Assembly: GCF_009669325.1 (NCBI RefSeq)
Contig: NZ_SZWE01000001.1
Coordinates: 1,741,501 to 1,805,500 of the forward strand
From: Roseovarius bejariae
Lineage (GTDB): Bacteria > Pseudomonadota > Alphaproteobacteria > Rhodobacterales > Rhodobacteraceae
Reading direction: 5' to 3'
DNA: 64,000 nt
Shown here: positions 1 through 8,197 of the stretch, piece after piece
How the letters are laid out: each line of letters begins with the position of its first letter
How positions within the stretch are numbered: the stretch's first letter is position 1
Position numbers and translations under genes: made by a program
The notes under the pieces: model-generated
The model's database searches: none
Told to the model about the DNA's origin: nothing
Seen by the model: the letters and a program-made list of their open reading frames with translations, nothing else

Positions 1-779
1 CCCGGTTTGCGGCAGGGGTGGCCCTCGCGGTCGTAGACGTCGAAAGCGTGTTGAAAATAGCCAAGTTCGCCGTCTGCCTGACGAAAATCCTTGAGCGAGG
101 AGCCGCCCGCGGTGATCGCATCGGTGAGCACATCGCGGATAATGGGCACGAGGGCGGCGGCGCGGTGGCCCGAGAGGTTTTTTGCCCGGCGTTTGGGCGA
201 AATCCCGGCCCGGAACAGGGTTTCGCAGACGTAGATGTTGCCCAGCCCCGCGACGATTCGCTGATCCAGCAGTGCGGATTTGATCGGCGTGTTGCGGGTT
301 TTCAGGGCCTCGGCGAGGGTGGGGCCATCAAAGGCATTGCCCAGCGGTTCGGGGCCGAGTTTCGCCAAAAGCGGGTGGGTTTCGGCGTGTGCAGTCTCGA
401 TCAGGTCCATTGCGCCGAAACGACGCGGATCATTGAAGGTGATGCGCGCGCCGTTCGACATATCCAGCACGACATGATCGTGTTTTTCCGGTGCGGGGTG
501 GTCATGGTGGAAGCGGCCCAGCGGATCGCCGGATACTGTCATCCGACCCGACATGCCGAGGTGAATCAGCAGGGTTTCCCCGCTGGAGAGATCGGCAAGG
601 ATGTATTTCGAGCGGCGGCGCAGGGTTTGCACGGTCTGCCCCGTCAGCCGTGCGGCCATGTTTTCGGGGAAAGGCCAGCGCAGATCGGGGCGATTCACCT
701 GTGCGTTGGCGATCATCGCACCCTCCATCGCGGGGGCGAGGCCGCGGCGCACTGTCTCAACCTCGGGCAATTCGGGCAT
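1..779 (-). CDS. mutM: formamidopyrimidine-DNA glycosylase (partial, 3' end outside window)
   Basis: Bifunctional base-excision repair enzyme that removes 8-oxoguanine and other oxidised purines and nicks the abasic site. The protein begins [14 protein letters not shown], the Fpg signature in which Pro2 is the catalytic nucleophile and Glu3 assists. About 259 codons are present and the family is usually near 283. The last visible residues ([10 protein letters not shown]) are the start of the C-terminal zinc finger, so the end lies beyond the left edge. It is divergent from ubiE across about 96 bp, a common alphaproteobacterial arrangement. Identification is firm; only the C-terminus is unseen. 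Confidence 0.95.
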   Translation of the reverse strand, partial: MPELPEVETVRRGLAPAMEGAMIANAQVNRPDLRWPFPENMAARLTGQTVQTLRRRSKYILADLSSGETLLIHLGMSGRMTVSGDPLGRFHHDHPAPEKHDHVVLDMSNGARITFNDPRRFGAMDLIETAHAETHPLLAKLGPEPLGNAFDGPTLAEALKTRNTPIKSALLDQRIVAGLGNIYVCETLFRAGISPKRRAKNLSGHRAAALVPIIRDVLTDAITAGGSSLKDFRQADGELGYFQHAFDVYDREGHPCRKP

Positions 780-875
780 GGTTTGGTCCTGTCGTGGTAC
801 GGGGTGCATTGTAACCCCCGCCTTGCGCCCTATAAGAAGGGCGTGAGAGTTGAACGGCAAGGCCCCGGTGCGACC

Positions 876-1619
876 ATGAGTGAGAAAACCACCCATTTCG
901 GATTTCAGGACGTGCCCGAGGGCGAGAAAGCGGGCCGCGTGCGCGGCGTTTTCGGATCGGTCGCGTCGAAATATGACGTGATGAACGATGCCATGTCTTT
1001 CGGGATTCACCGCATCTGGAAAGACGCGATGATGGATTGGCTGGCCCCACGTCCGGGGCAGCGGCTGTTGGACGTGGCCGGGGGCACCGGCGACATTTCA
1101 TTCCGGTTCCTGAAACGCGCGGGCGCGGGCCATGCCACGGTGCTGGACCTGACCGAGCCGATGCTGGTGGAGGGCCGCAAGCGGGCCGAAGCCGAGGCCA
1201 TGGCCGAGAGCCTTGATTGGGTGGTGGGCGATGCGATGGCCCTGCCCTTCGAGGACAACACATTCGATGTTTACACCATCAGCTTCGGGATCAGGAACGT
1301 GACCCGCCCCGAGGAGGCGCTTGCCGAGGCCTACAGGGTTTTGAAGCCCGGCGGGCGGTTGATGGTGCTGGAGTTCAGCCAGATCCCCAACGAGTTGATG
1401 CAGTGGGCGTATGATTTGTATTCCTTCCACATCATCCCGCGCATGGGGCAGGTGATTGCCGGGGATCGCGACAGTTACCAGTACCTGGTGGAATCGATCC
1501 GCAAGTTCCCGGATCAGGAGACCTTTCTTGGCATGGTACGGGGGGCCGGGTTTGAAAATGCGAAGTATCGCAACCTGAGCCTTGGGATTGCCGCGCTGCA
1601 TTCGGGGTGGAAGATTTAG
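876..1619 (+). CDS. ubiE: ubiquinone/menaquinone biosynthesis C-methyltransferase UbiE
   Basis: SAM-dependent C-methyltransferase acting on the benzoquinol ring in ubiquinone synthesis. The 247-residue length is normal for the family. The SAM-binding glycine-rich motif reads [13 protein letters not shown], and the family patterns [19 protein letters not shown] near the N-terminus and [13 protein letters not shown] downstream are present. The ATG at 876 was chosen because the reading frame upstream runs antisense through mutM and has no UbiE similarity. It is followed without a gap by ubiB, implying co-transcription of two quinone genes. Confidence 0.96.
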   Translation: MSEKTTHFGFQDVPEGEKAGRVRGVFGSVASKYDVMNDAMSFGIHRIWKDAMMDWLAPRPGQRLLDVAGGTGDISFRFLKRAGAGHATVLDLTEPMLVEGRKRAEAEAMAESLDWVVGDAMALPFEDNTFDVYTISFGIRNVTRPEEALAEAYRVLKPGGRLMVLEFSQIPNELMQWAYDLYSFHIIPRMGQVIAGDRDSYQYLVESIRKFPDQETFLGMVRGAGFENAKYRNLSLGIAALHSGWKI

Positions 1620-3152
1620 ATGCGCGGGCCGCACAACATCCTGCGCCTGATCCGCACCGGCGCCACGCTTGAGCGCACGGGCGCGATGGGCCTTGTGATG
1701 AATGCCATGGACGCACCGCCACAGGTGCGGGCCATCATGCGGTTCCTGGCGTGGCCGTTTCAGTGGCTGGGATACAAGGGCGATCCGGGTATGCCGCCCG
1801 CCACCCGGGCGCTGACGGCTTTGGGGCCGGCCTATATCAAGTTCGGGCAGATCCTTTCGACGCGGCCCGATCTGGTGGGGGATGATCTGGCCACGCAGTT
1901 GCGGGTGTTGCAGGACAAGCTGCCGCCGTTTTCGACTGACGCCGCGCGGGAGAGCGTGGCGCAGGAGCTGGGCGCCGAGGTGGACAGCCTGTTTGACGAG
2001 TTCAGCCCGCCAGTCGCCGCCGCCTCGATCGCACAGGTGCATCGGGCGCGGTTGCGCGACACGGGCGAGGCGGTGGCAGTCAAGGTGTTGCGGCCCGGCA
2101 TCGAGAAGGCCTTTCGCAAGGATATCGACGCCTTTTACTTCGCCGCGAACGTGATCGAGTTCCTGTCGCCCTCGTCCCGGCGGTTGCGGCCCACGGATGT
2201 GATCGCGCATTTCGAAGGCGTGGTGATGGGCGAGCTGGATTTGCGGCTGGAGGCCTCATCGGCCAGTGAATTTGCCGCCAATACCGGCGAGGATGACGGG
2301 TTTGCCCTGCCCGAGATCAAGTGGCACATGTCGAGCCGCCGGGTGATGACCATGGGCTGGGCCGATGGTTTGCCCTTGGGCGACAACGCGGCACTGGATG
2401 CGGGCGGGCATGACCGGGTGGCCTTGGGCGAGCGGGTCTTGCAACTGTTCCTGAGCCATGCGCTGCGCGATGGCTATTTTCATGCCGACATGCACCAAGG
2501 CAACCTGAAGGTGGCCCCGAACGGCGATATCATCGCCTATGATTTCGGGATCATGGGGCATATCGACGAGTATACCCGCCGGGTTTATGCCGAGATCCTC
2601 TATGGGTTCATCAAGCGTGATTACCGCCGGGTGGCGGAGGTTCATTTCGAGGCGGGCTATGTGCCCGCAGACCGGGATGTGGACGAGTTCGCCCGCGCGT
2701 TGCGCGCGGTCGGCGAGCCGATTTTCGGCATGGACGCGAGCCATATCTCGATGGGTAGTTTGCTGAGCTACCTGTTCGAAGTGACGGAACGCTTTGGCAT
2801 GGAAACCCGGACCGAGTTGATCCTGTTGCAGCGGACCATGGTCGTGGTCGAGGGCGTGGCGCGAAGCCTGGACCCACAGATCAACATCTGGCAGGTCGCG
2901 CGCCCCGTGGTCGAGGATTATATCCGCAAAAGCATCGGCCCCCGCGCGATGAGCCGCGACCTTGGCAAGACACTGACCGTCTTGTCGCGCTATGGGCCTC
3001 GCCTCCCTAGAATCGTCGAAAATGCCTTGATCCGTCAATCCATGCCGGTCGCCCCCGCCCCCCGTCCAAGCCGTGTCTGGCCGGCGATCTGGGCCATGGG
3101 CGGGGCGGTGACCGGGGCTGCGGCCATGGCGGCGGTCTTCTTGCTGGGATAG
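1620..3152 (+). CDS. ubiB: 2-polyprenylphenol 6-hydroxylase accessory kinase-like protein UbiB
   Basis: ABC1/ADCK-family atypical kinase or ATPase needed for ubiquinone biosynthesis at the membrane. The family KxGQ segment appears as YIKFGQILSTRPDLVGDDL. The nucleotide-binding lysine lies in EAVAVKVLRPGIE, the catalytic loop is HADMHQGNLKV, and the metal-binding motif is AYDFGIMGHI. A single hydrophobic helix ends the 510-residue protein, as in other UbiB proteins. The ATG directly abuts the ubiE stop codon, so the pair is probably translationally coupled. Confidence 0.95.
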   Translation: MRGPHNILRLIRTGATLERTGAMGLVMNAMDAPPQVRAIMRFLAWPFQWLGYKGDPGMPPATRALTALGPAYIKFGQILSTRPDLVGDDLATQLRVLQDKLPPFSTDAARESVAQELGAEVDSLFDEFSPPVAAASIAQVHRARLRDTGEAVAVKVLRPGIEKAFRKDIDAFYFAANVIEFLSPSSRRLRPTDVIAHFEGVVMGELDLRLEASSASEFAANTGEDDGFALPEIKWHMSSRRVMTMGWADGLPLGDNAALDAGGHDRVALGERVLQLFLSHALRDGYFHADMHQGNLKVAPNGDIIAYDFGIMGHIDEYTRRVYAEILYGFIKRDYRRVAEVHFEAGYVPADRDVDEFARALRAVGEPIFGMDASHISMGSLLSYLFEVTERFGMETRTELILLQRTMVVVEGVARSLDPQINIWQVARPVVEDYIRKSIGPRAMSRDLGKTLTVLSRYGPRLPRIVENALIRQSMPVAPAPRPSRVWPAIWAMGGAVTGAAAMAAVFLLG

Positions 3153-3290
3153 AGCTGTTGAGCATGGTCCGGCCGTCGCCATAAAGCGACACTTTACGCG
3201 GGATTCTGCCATTGGACAGAGTGGCGTTGTCGTCGCTCCGGCGGTTCGCTAGTGTCTCACCAAGGGACACGCAATGGTGGAGTGGTGTAG

Positions 3291-5414
3291 GTGATCTATA
3301 GATCGAGTATAGTCATGGCGGCGGCCATGATCACAACATGGCCGTTGGCCACAACCGCTGAAAACCAGACAACCGTATTAACCAATTCCTACGGCACGCC
3401 CGGTGGACTGATCGACATGCCGACCGCCGAGATGGCCCCCTTGGGCCAGCTTTCGACGACGGTCGATCACTATGACGGGGCGACCAAGACGACACTGACA
3501 TTTCAGGTCACCAATAGGTTGAGCGCGTCGTTTCGTTATTCGGCGATCTACGGGCTGGTGCCCGGGCCGGGGCGTCCGGCCTTCAATACCTATTACGACC
3601 GCAGTTTCGACCTGAGTTTCCGGCTGGTGAACGAAGGGCAGTATATGCCCGCCGTGAATATCGGCTTGCAGGATCTCGTCGGCACCGGCCTGTTTGGCGG
3701 TGAGTATATCGTGGCGACCAAATCCATTGGCGAGCGCCTGCGGGTCAGTGCCGGTCTGGGCTGGGGCCGCTTAGGCAGTTACGGCGCCTTTGGCAGCACC
3801 GGGAGCCGCTCGACATCTCTTTTGGGACAAGGCGGTATTCCCACCTATGACCGATGGTTCCGCGGGGACGTGGCCCCCTTTGCCGGTCTGAGTTACCAAC
3901 TGACTGACCGGATGAACCTGAGCCTCGAATATTCCTCGGACGGGTATGACCGCGAGGTTCTGGACGGGATCACCGACCATGATATGCCATGGAACATCGG
4001 GGTGGATTACCAGGTGAGCGATGCCCTGAACCTTGGGGTTTATGCGCTGCATGGTACCGAGATCGGGGTGAATGCCACCTTGGCCCTGAACGCGCGCAAG
4101 CCCGCCGTGAACGGCGGGGCGGAAACGGCGCCTGTGCCGGTCGCACCACGCGCAGCGGGCGCCGCGCGCGATCTGGGGTGGACAACCGACCCGCAACGGC
4201 CCGCGACCGTACAGGCCAGCGTGGCCCAAAGCCTTGAGACCGAAGGATTGCGCCTGCATGGTTTCGACCTTGGCCCTCACCGGGCGCATGTGATGATCCG
4301 CAACCCGCGCTATGACATGCGCGCGCAGGCGGTGGGGCGCACGGCGCGGGTTCTGACCCGGACCTTGCCCGCCTCGGTCGAGGTGCTGACCATCACGCAG
4401 GTGGAAAAGGGCATGCCGGTGAGTTCAACCACCTTCCGGCGCAGCGATCTTGAGCGGCTTGAAAACGCCCCCGCAACCGAGATTCTGGCGGTTGCCGGAT
4501 TCAATGACCCGCTCGCGGTAGGCCCACGGCCCGCCTTGGTCGGGGAGGCCTATCCGCGGTTTGACTGGACCATCGGGCCGTTCCTGAATTTCTCGGTTTT
4601 CGACCCGGACAACCCGGTGCGGGCCAACGGCGGCATCCGGTTTCAGGGAGATTACCATATCGGACGCGGTTTGCGCGCCTCGGGTTCGGTTTCGTACAAG
4701 CTGTTCGGCGATCTCGACAAGGTCACGATCGGGCCATCGAACCTGCCGCGCGTGCGGTCGAACGTGGCGCAATATTCGCTGACCGACGATCCGACGCTGG
4801 ATTACCTGACGCTGGCGCATTACGGGCGACCGGCCAAGGATTTCTACAGCCGGGTCACCGTGGGCTATCTGGAAAAGATGTATGCCGGGGCCTCGGCCGA
4901 AGTTCTGTGGAAGCCGGTGGATAGCCGTCTCGCGCTTGGGGCCGAGGTGAACTATGTCGTGCCGCGCGATTTTGACCAGTTGTTCGAGACCCGGACACGC
5001 AACACGGCCACAGGCACCATCCCCGAGTTCAACGGCCATGTCTCGGCCTATTATGATTTCGGGCGCGGTTTTCACGGGCGCGTGGATGCGGGCCGGTATC
5101 TTGCCGGGGACTGGGGCGCCACGATTGCACTGGACCGCGAATTCGCCAATGGCTGGCGCGTCGGGGCCTATGCCACCAAGACCGACGTGTCGTCGGCCAC
5201 CTTCGGGGAAGGATCGTTCGACAAGGGCATTCGGATCACGATCCCGCTGTCTTGGGGCACCGGAACGCCGACACGAACCAAGACGAATACCGTTATCCGC
5301 TCACTCTCGCGGGACGGTGGCGCGCGCCTGCGCGTGAACGGCCGCCTTTACGAAACGGTCCGGGACACACACGAACCCGAGATGACCAAGACCTGGGGGA
5401 AATTCTGGAGATGA
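3291..5414 (+). CDS. yjbH: YjbH-domain outer-membrane exopolysaccharide protein
   Basis: YjbH-like protein of about 707 residues with an N-terminal signal peptide ending near TTAEN. The first domain carries the typical start NSYGTPGGLIDMPTAEMAPLG, followed by alternating aromatic/glycine strands expected of an outer-membrane barrel-like lipoprotein partner. Related yjbEFGH operons encode an exopolysaccharide export system. The chosen start is a GTG with a GGAG eight bases upstream; an ATG at 3315 would give a shorter signal peptide. It overlaps the downstream yjbF gene by ATGA. The substrate polysaccharide cannot be inferred, and no glycosyltransferases are nearby. Confidence 0.85.
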   Translation: MIYRSSIVMAAAMITTWPLATTAENQTTVLTNSYGTPGGLIDMPTAEMAPLGQLSTTVDHYDGATKTTLTFQVTNRLSASFRYSAIYGLVPGPGRPAFNTYYDRSFDLSFRLVNEGQYMPAVNIGLQDLVGTGLFGGEYIVATKSIGERLRVSAGLGWGRLGSYGAFGSTGSRSTSLLGQGGIPTYDRWFRGDVAPFAGLSYQLTDRMNLSLEYSSDGYDREVLDGITDHDMPWNIGVDYQVSDALNLGVYALHGTEIGVNATLALNARKPAVNGGAETAPVPVAPRAAGAARDLGWTTDPQRPATVQASVAQSLETEGLRLHGFDLGPHRAHVMIRNPRYDMRAQAVGRTARVLTRTLPASVEVLTITQVEKGMPVSSTTFRRSDLERLENAPATEILAVAGFNDPLAVGPRPALVGEAYPRFDWTIGPFLNFSVFDPDNPVRANGGIRFQGDYHIGRGLRASGSVSYKLFGDLDKVTIGPSNLPRVRSNVAQYSLTDDPTLDYLTLAHYGRPAKDFYSRVTVGYLEKMYAGASAEVLWKPVDSRLALGAEVNYVVPRDFDQLFETRTRNTATGTIPEFNGHVSAYYDFGRGFHGRVDAGRYLAGDWGATIALDREFANGWRVGAYATKTDVSSATFGEGSFDKGIRITIPLSWGTGTPTRTKTNTVIRSLSRDGGARLRVNGRLYETVRDTHEPEMTKTWGKFWR

Positions 5415-6085
5415 CGAAACGATTTCTTTCCGGGCTTGTCGCGGGGGCCCTTGCGGTTCTGGCTGGGTGCAGCGGTGGTGACGGTGAAACCAGTGCCGGG
5501 TTGTCGATGCTCAAGGGGGCGTTCGCACCCAAGAAAGAGGCAGCGCTTCCCAATGCGGCGCAACTTACGGCGCTGATCCAGAAATCCCTGCACGCGACCA
5601 ACCAACCGATTGTTGCGGTGGCATTGCCCAAGCGCAAAGCCATTGCCATCATGCCCCGAATCGAGGTGAACGGCGCTTATGCGACGCATGGCACCTCGGC
5701 CCGGCGCAGCCTGACGTTGAAGCACGGTATGGTGACGGCCACCCGGGGCTTCGGAGAGGACCTGATGTCATCCGATGTCGATGCCGCCCTTGCGTTGATA
5801 CGGAGCCGCAGGGCGGGCACGGTGCAGCGTGTTCAGCGGTATCTGGACGGTGAGAATCAGACCGTAGCGCTTGAAACCACCTGTCGGGTGACACCCGGCG
5901 GCGCCGTGCGGTATCAATCCGGGGAACTGGACCGCCGCGCGGTGAAAGTGCAGGAAACCTGCAAGGCACAAAGCACCCGCTTTACCAATAGCTACCAGGT
6001 GGATGCCGCAACCGGGCGTATTCTTCAGGCGCAACAGTGGATCAGCCCCTTGAATGGCATGGTGCTTATCCAGCAGCTTCGCTGA
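5411..6085 (+). CDS. yjbF: YjbF-family lipoprotein
   Basis: Secreted lipoprotein of the YjbF/GfcB family, which accompanies YjbH in exopolysaccharide or group 4 capsule loci. A lipobox, LAVLAGC, follows the signal sequence, so Cys20 should be lipidated. The rest is a 200-residue periplasmic domain with the family-like phrase NGAYATHGTSARRSL and a C-terminal segment ending NGMVLIQQLR. The start overlaps the yjbH stop by four bases. A strong terminator follows the stop codon, so yjbH-yjbF is a two-gene unit. Confidence 0.85.
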   Translation: MTKRFLSGLVAGALAVLAGCSGGDGETSAGLSMLKGAFAPKKEAALPNAAQLTALIQKSLHATNQPIVAVALPKRKAIAIMPRIEVNGAYATHGTSARRSLTLKHGMVTATRGFGEDLMSSDVDAALALIRSRRAGTVQRVQRYLDGENQTVALETTCRVTPGGAVRYQSGELDRRAVKVQETCKAQSTRFTNSYQVDAATGRILQAQQWISPLNGMVLIQQLR

Positions 6086-6096
6086 CGATTTCCATT

Positions 6097-6127
6097 AAAA
6101 AAGGCGGCCCGAATGGACCGCCTTTTT
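6097..6127. terminator. bidirectional intrinsic terminator between yjbF and the small exported gene
   Basis: A GC-rich inverted repeat, AAAAAGGCGG with its complement CCGCCTTTTT, is separated by a short loop and carries A and T tracts on its two sides. It can therefore end transcription from both yjbF (+) and the convergent small gene (-). Confidence 0.85.
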
Positions 6128-6148
6128 CTATTCTTCCCGAGATACGAC

Positions 6149-6364
6149 TTAGGTGTCGTCGCTCGACTCGATGGCGGCCACGGCGAAGATGGTCGCGACA
6201 GTGCCTGCAACGATTGCGCCGGTTGTGCCCAGACCACCCAGTGCCAGCGAACCCTGCGAGGATACGAACGGATCGCTATTCACTTTTGCTTCTTCGGCGG
6301 TGACAGGTGCGGCAGCAGCCAAAACAACGGCGGCAGCAGCGGCGAAAGTCGAGATCTTTTTCAT
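6149..6364 (-). CDS. small exported Ala-rich protein, YjbE/GfcA-like architecture
   Basis: A 71-residue protein starting MKKISTFAAAAAVVLAAAAP with a clear signal peptide and an AEE cleavage region. A short polar stretch, a Gly/Ala-rich hydrophobic segment (GTTGAIVAGTVATIFAVAAI) and an acidic tail ESSDDT follow. The start was chosen for the GGAGAG sequence just upstream; a longer frame exists but its N-terminus is not signal-like. No sequence family is recognised with certainty. The layout resembles YjbE and GfcA, the small first proteins of the enterobacterial yjbEFGH and gfc operons, and it faces yjbH-yjbF here. That functional link is inference. Confidence 0.6.
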   Translation of the reverse strand: MKKISTFAAAAAVVLAAAAPVTAEEAKVNSDPFVSSQGSLALGGLGTTGAIVAGTVATIFAVAAIESSDDT

Positions 6365-6521
6365 AATGCTCTCCAAACTGGTGCAAAGTACAAATAATCC
6401 TGAGCGGATCATCCATGACTATTACATATGAAATGTATGAAAAAAACCGGATTTGAGGCTTGAATTCAATTATTCGCGGAGTCTCGCAAATCTGCCACAA
6501 TCATAAGCATACAACCGCCAG

Positions 6522-7505
6522 TTATGCTTTCTTGAGTCGTTCAAGGGCAATTTCAAAGGCTGTTCTTTCGGCCTGGGCGCGGGCGATTGCGGTGGTTTCG
6601 CCCTGTGCGGACTGCCATAGGGCATAGGCATAGCTGCGCGCGTGGTACCAAGGCGCCAGTCTTGTATAACGCGACAGGATCTCGGGCAGGTCGTAGGACT
6701 TGAGGAACGTCATCTCCTCGGCAGGGGTCAGAGGCGCACCGCGATAGGCAATCTGCATGGCGGGCGAAAGAAAAAGTGCAATGTCCTCGCAAGGGTCACC
6801 TATGGCGGGGCACTGCCAATCGATCAGGCGCAGGGTTGTGCCGCAGTCGATCAAGTTACCGGGCACCGGGTCGCCGTGCAGCAGGCAGGTGGCCCCGGAT
6901 GGCGCAACAGGCTGTGCCGGAAGCCTGGGTATCTCAGGCGCAGATGGGGCACATCGGGCAAGAATCGTCTCGATTTGCGCCTCGATGGCCTTGCTTCCAT
7001 CAGGGGCCGAACGGAGCCCTGTGAGGGCCGTGGTTCGGTGCAACCGACGCAACAAAACCGCCGCCGCCGCAGGATCATTCCGCCATGGCCCCCCATCAAG
7101 GTGACTGTAGATCAGGCAGGGCCCAAGGCGCGTTGCGGTATAATGAAGAAGGCGCGGAGCCATCCCTTGCCCTTCAAGTGCCCGCAGAACGCGCGCTTCA
7201 TCCTCGGGGCAGTTCGGGAACAGGGGATTATCCGCCGAGTCCTTGTAAAGCTTGACGACAACCGGCCCGGCATCTGACCCGCCGGTTACGCGCCAGACAT
7301 GGTTCGTGCGCCCCCCATAGAGACGCTGCCATTGCGCCGAGGTAGGCAGTTGACCGCTGTCCGCCAAGTCCCTTGTCAGGGCCGCGATGACGGAGCTGTC
7401 GGCATATACGGTCAAGGGCAACTCGGGTCCGGCGTGGATGATCGGGGCTCGTTGCAGACGGCTATGGCAGCCCCCCTGCCCCGAGACAAGGCCCAAGTTT
7501 TCCAC
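6522..7505 (-). CDS. phosphotransferase of the aminoglycoside/choline kinase-like (APH) fold
   Basis: Predicted small-molecule kinase. The catalytic loop is LLHGDPVPGNLID (HGDxxxxN) and the metal-binding motif is LRLIDWQCPAIGDPCEDIA, as in the APH/choline/ethanolamine kinase superfamily. An N-terminal lobe shows GGRTNHVWRV and VVVKLYKD, where the lysine would contact ATP. The substrate cannot be told from sequence, and resistance should not be assumed. The proposed start is a GTG five bases beyond the flgD stop, giving about 327 residues; a TTG or an earlier codon overlapping flgD is possible. It is the last gene in the fliK-flgD direction but has no obvious flagellar role. Confidence 0.72.
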   Translation of the reverse strand: MENLGLVSGQGGCHSRLQRAPIIHAGPELPLTVYADSSVIAALTRDLADSGQLPTSAQWQRLYGGRTNHVWRVTGGSDAGPVVVKLYKDSADNPLFPNCPEDEARVLRALEGQGMAPRLLHYTATRLGPCLIYSHLDGGPWRNDPAAAAVLLRRLHRTTALTGLRSAPDGSKAIEAQIETILARCAPSAPEIPRLPAQPVAPSGATCLLHGDPVPGNLIDCGTTLRLIDWQCPAIGDPCEDIALFLSPAMQIAYRGAPLTPAEEMTFLKSYDLPEILSRYTRLAPWYHARSYAYALWQSAQGETTAIARAQAERTAFEIALERLKKA

Positions 7506-7509
7506 GCCG

Positions 7510-8184
7510 TCACCCCGCAGGGTCGCGCAGGGCGATGATCTCATCGGCCAAAACGGTTTGCCCCCCTGACATGACCAACCGCGTTTGCCCGGCGTCCTGC
7601 CGCGCCTCTACGATGGTCGCGTGGACCTGTGCGGGGTGTCGTTCAATCACGTCCCCCTGCGAGATTGACTCGACCGTGGCGCTATAATCACCATCGGGAA
7701 GGGTGGCACCCCCCGCATCACGCCCAGCCCATGTAAAGGTGCCTCCGCGCGCGGGAACGTCGAGGCGCTGCACGAGGGTTCCGTTACTGTCCCGGATCAA
7801 AAGTTGTGCGCTGTCGGCAAGGCTACTGGTGCGCAGGGTCAGGGGGACAGGTGACCCATCGTAGGCCAGTGGCATCTCGGCCTGGGCTTCCATCCCGATC
7901 CAACCGGAAAGCTGTGCCATCCCAAGCGCGCCGATCTGATTGTTCAGGTCGGTCAGAAGGTCGTTTGTCATGACCTGTTGCTCGACACTGGAGAAGGTCG
8001 CGAGTTGGGTGGCGAATTCCGCCGAATCCATGGGGTTGAGCGGGTCCTGATTTTCCATCTGCGTGGTGAGCATCTTGAGGAACGTTTCAAAGTCGGAGCT
8101 GAGCACGGCCTCGCCGCTTTGACCTTGGGTTTCGGGCCGCGTTGCGGGCTGCGGTGTGGTGCCGGGATTGGGTGAAATTTCCAT
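7510..8184 (-). CDS. flgD: flagellar hook-capping protein FlgD
   Basis: Scaffold that caps the growing hook and allows polymerisation of FlgE. The conserved N-terminal region is present: DFETFLKMLTTQMENQDPLN followed by MDSAEFATQLATFSSVEQQ. The C-terminal half has the Ig/tudor-like region with TFTWAGRDAGG and LPDGDYSATV. The ATG at 8184 was chosen because AAAGG lies about nine bases upstream and it begins just after the fliK stop. The 224-residue length is typical. It is co-transcribed with fliK. Confidence 0.93.
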   Translation of the reverse strand: MEISPNPGTTPQPATRPETQGQSGEAVLSSDFETFLKMLTTQMENQDPLNPMDSAEFATQLATFSSVEQQVMTNDLLTDLNNQIGALGMAQLSGWIGMEAQAEMPLAYDGSPVPLTLRTSSLADSAQLLIRDSNGTLVQRLDVPARGGTFTWAGRDAGGATLPDGDYSATVESISQGDVIERHPAQVHATIVEARQDAGQTRLVMSGGQTVLADEIIALRDPAG

Positions 8185-8197
8185 GAAATTAGCCTTT

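Noticed and set aside
1098..2210. 370-codon frame antisense to ubiE and ubiB
   Set aside because: It spans two real genes on the other strand and has atypical composition.
6522..7505. Aminoglycoside resistance gene
   Set aside because: The fold is shared by many metabolic kinases, and nothing in sequence or context indicates resistance.
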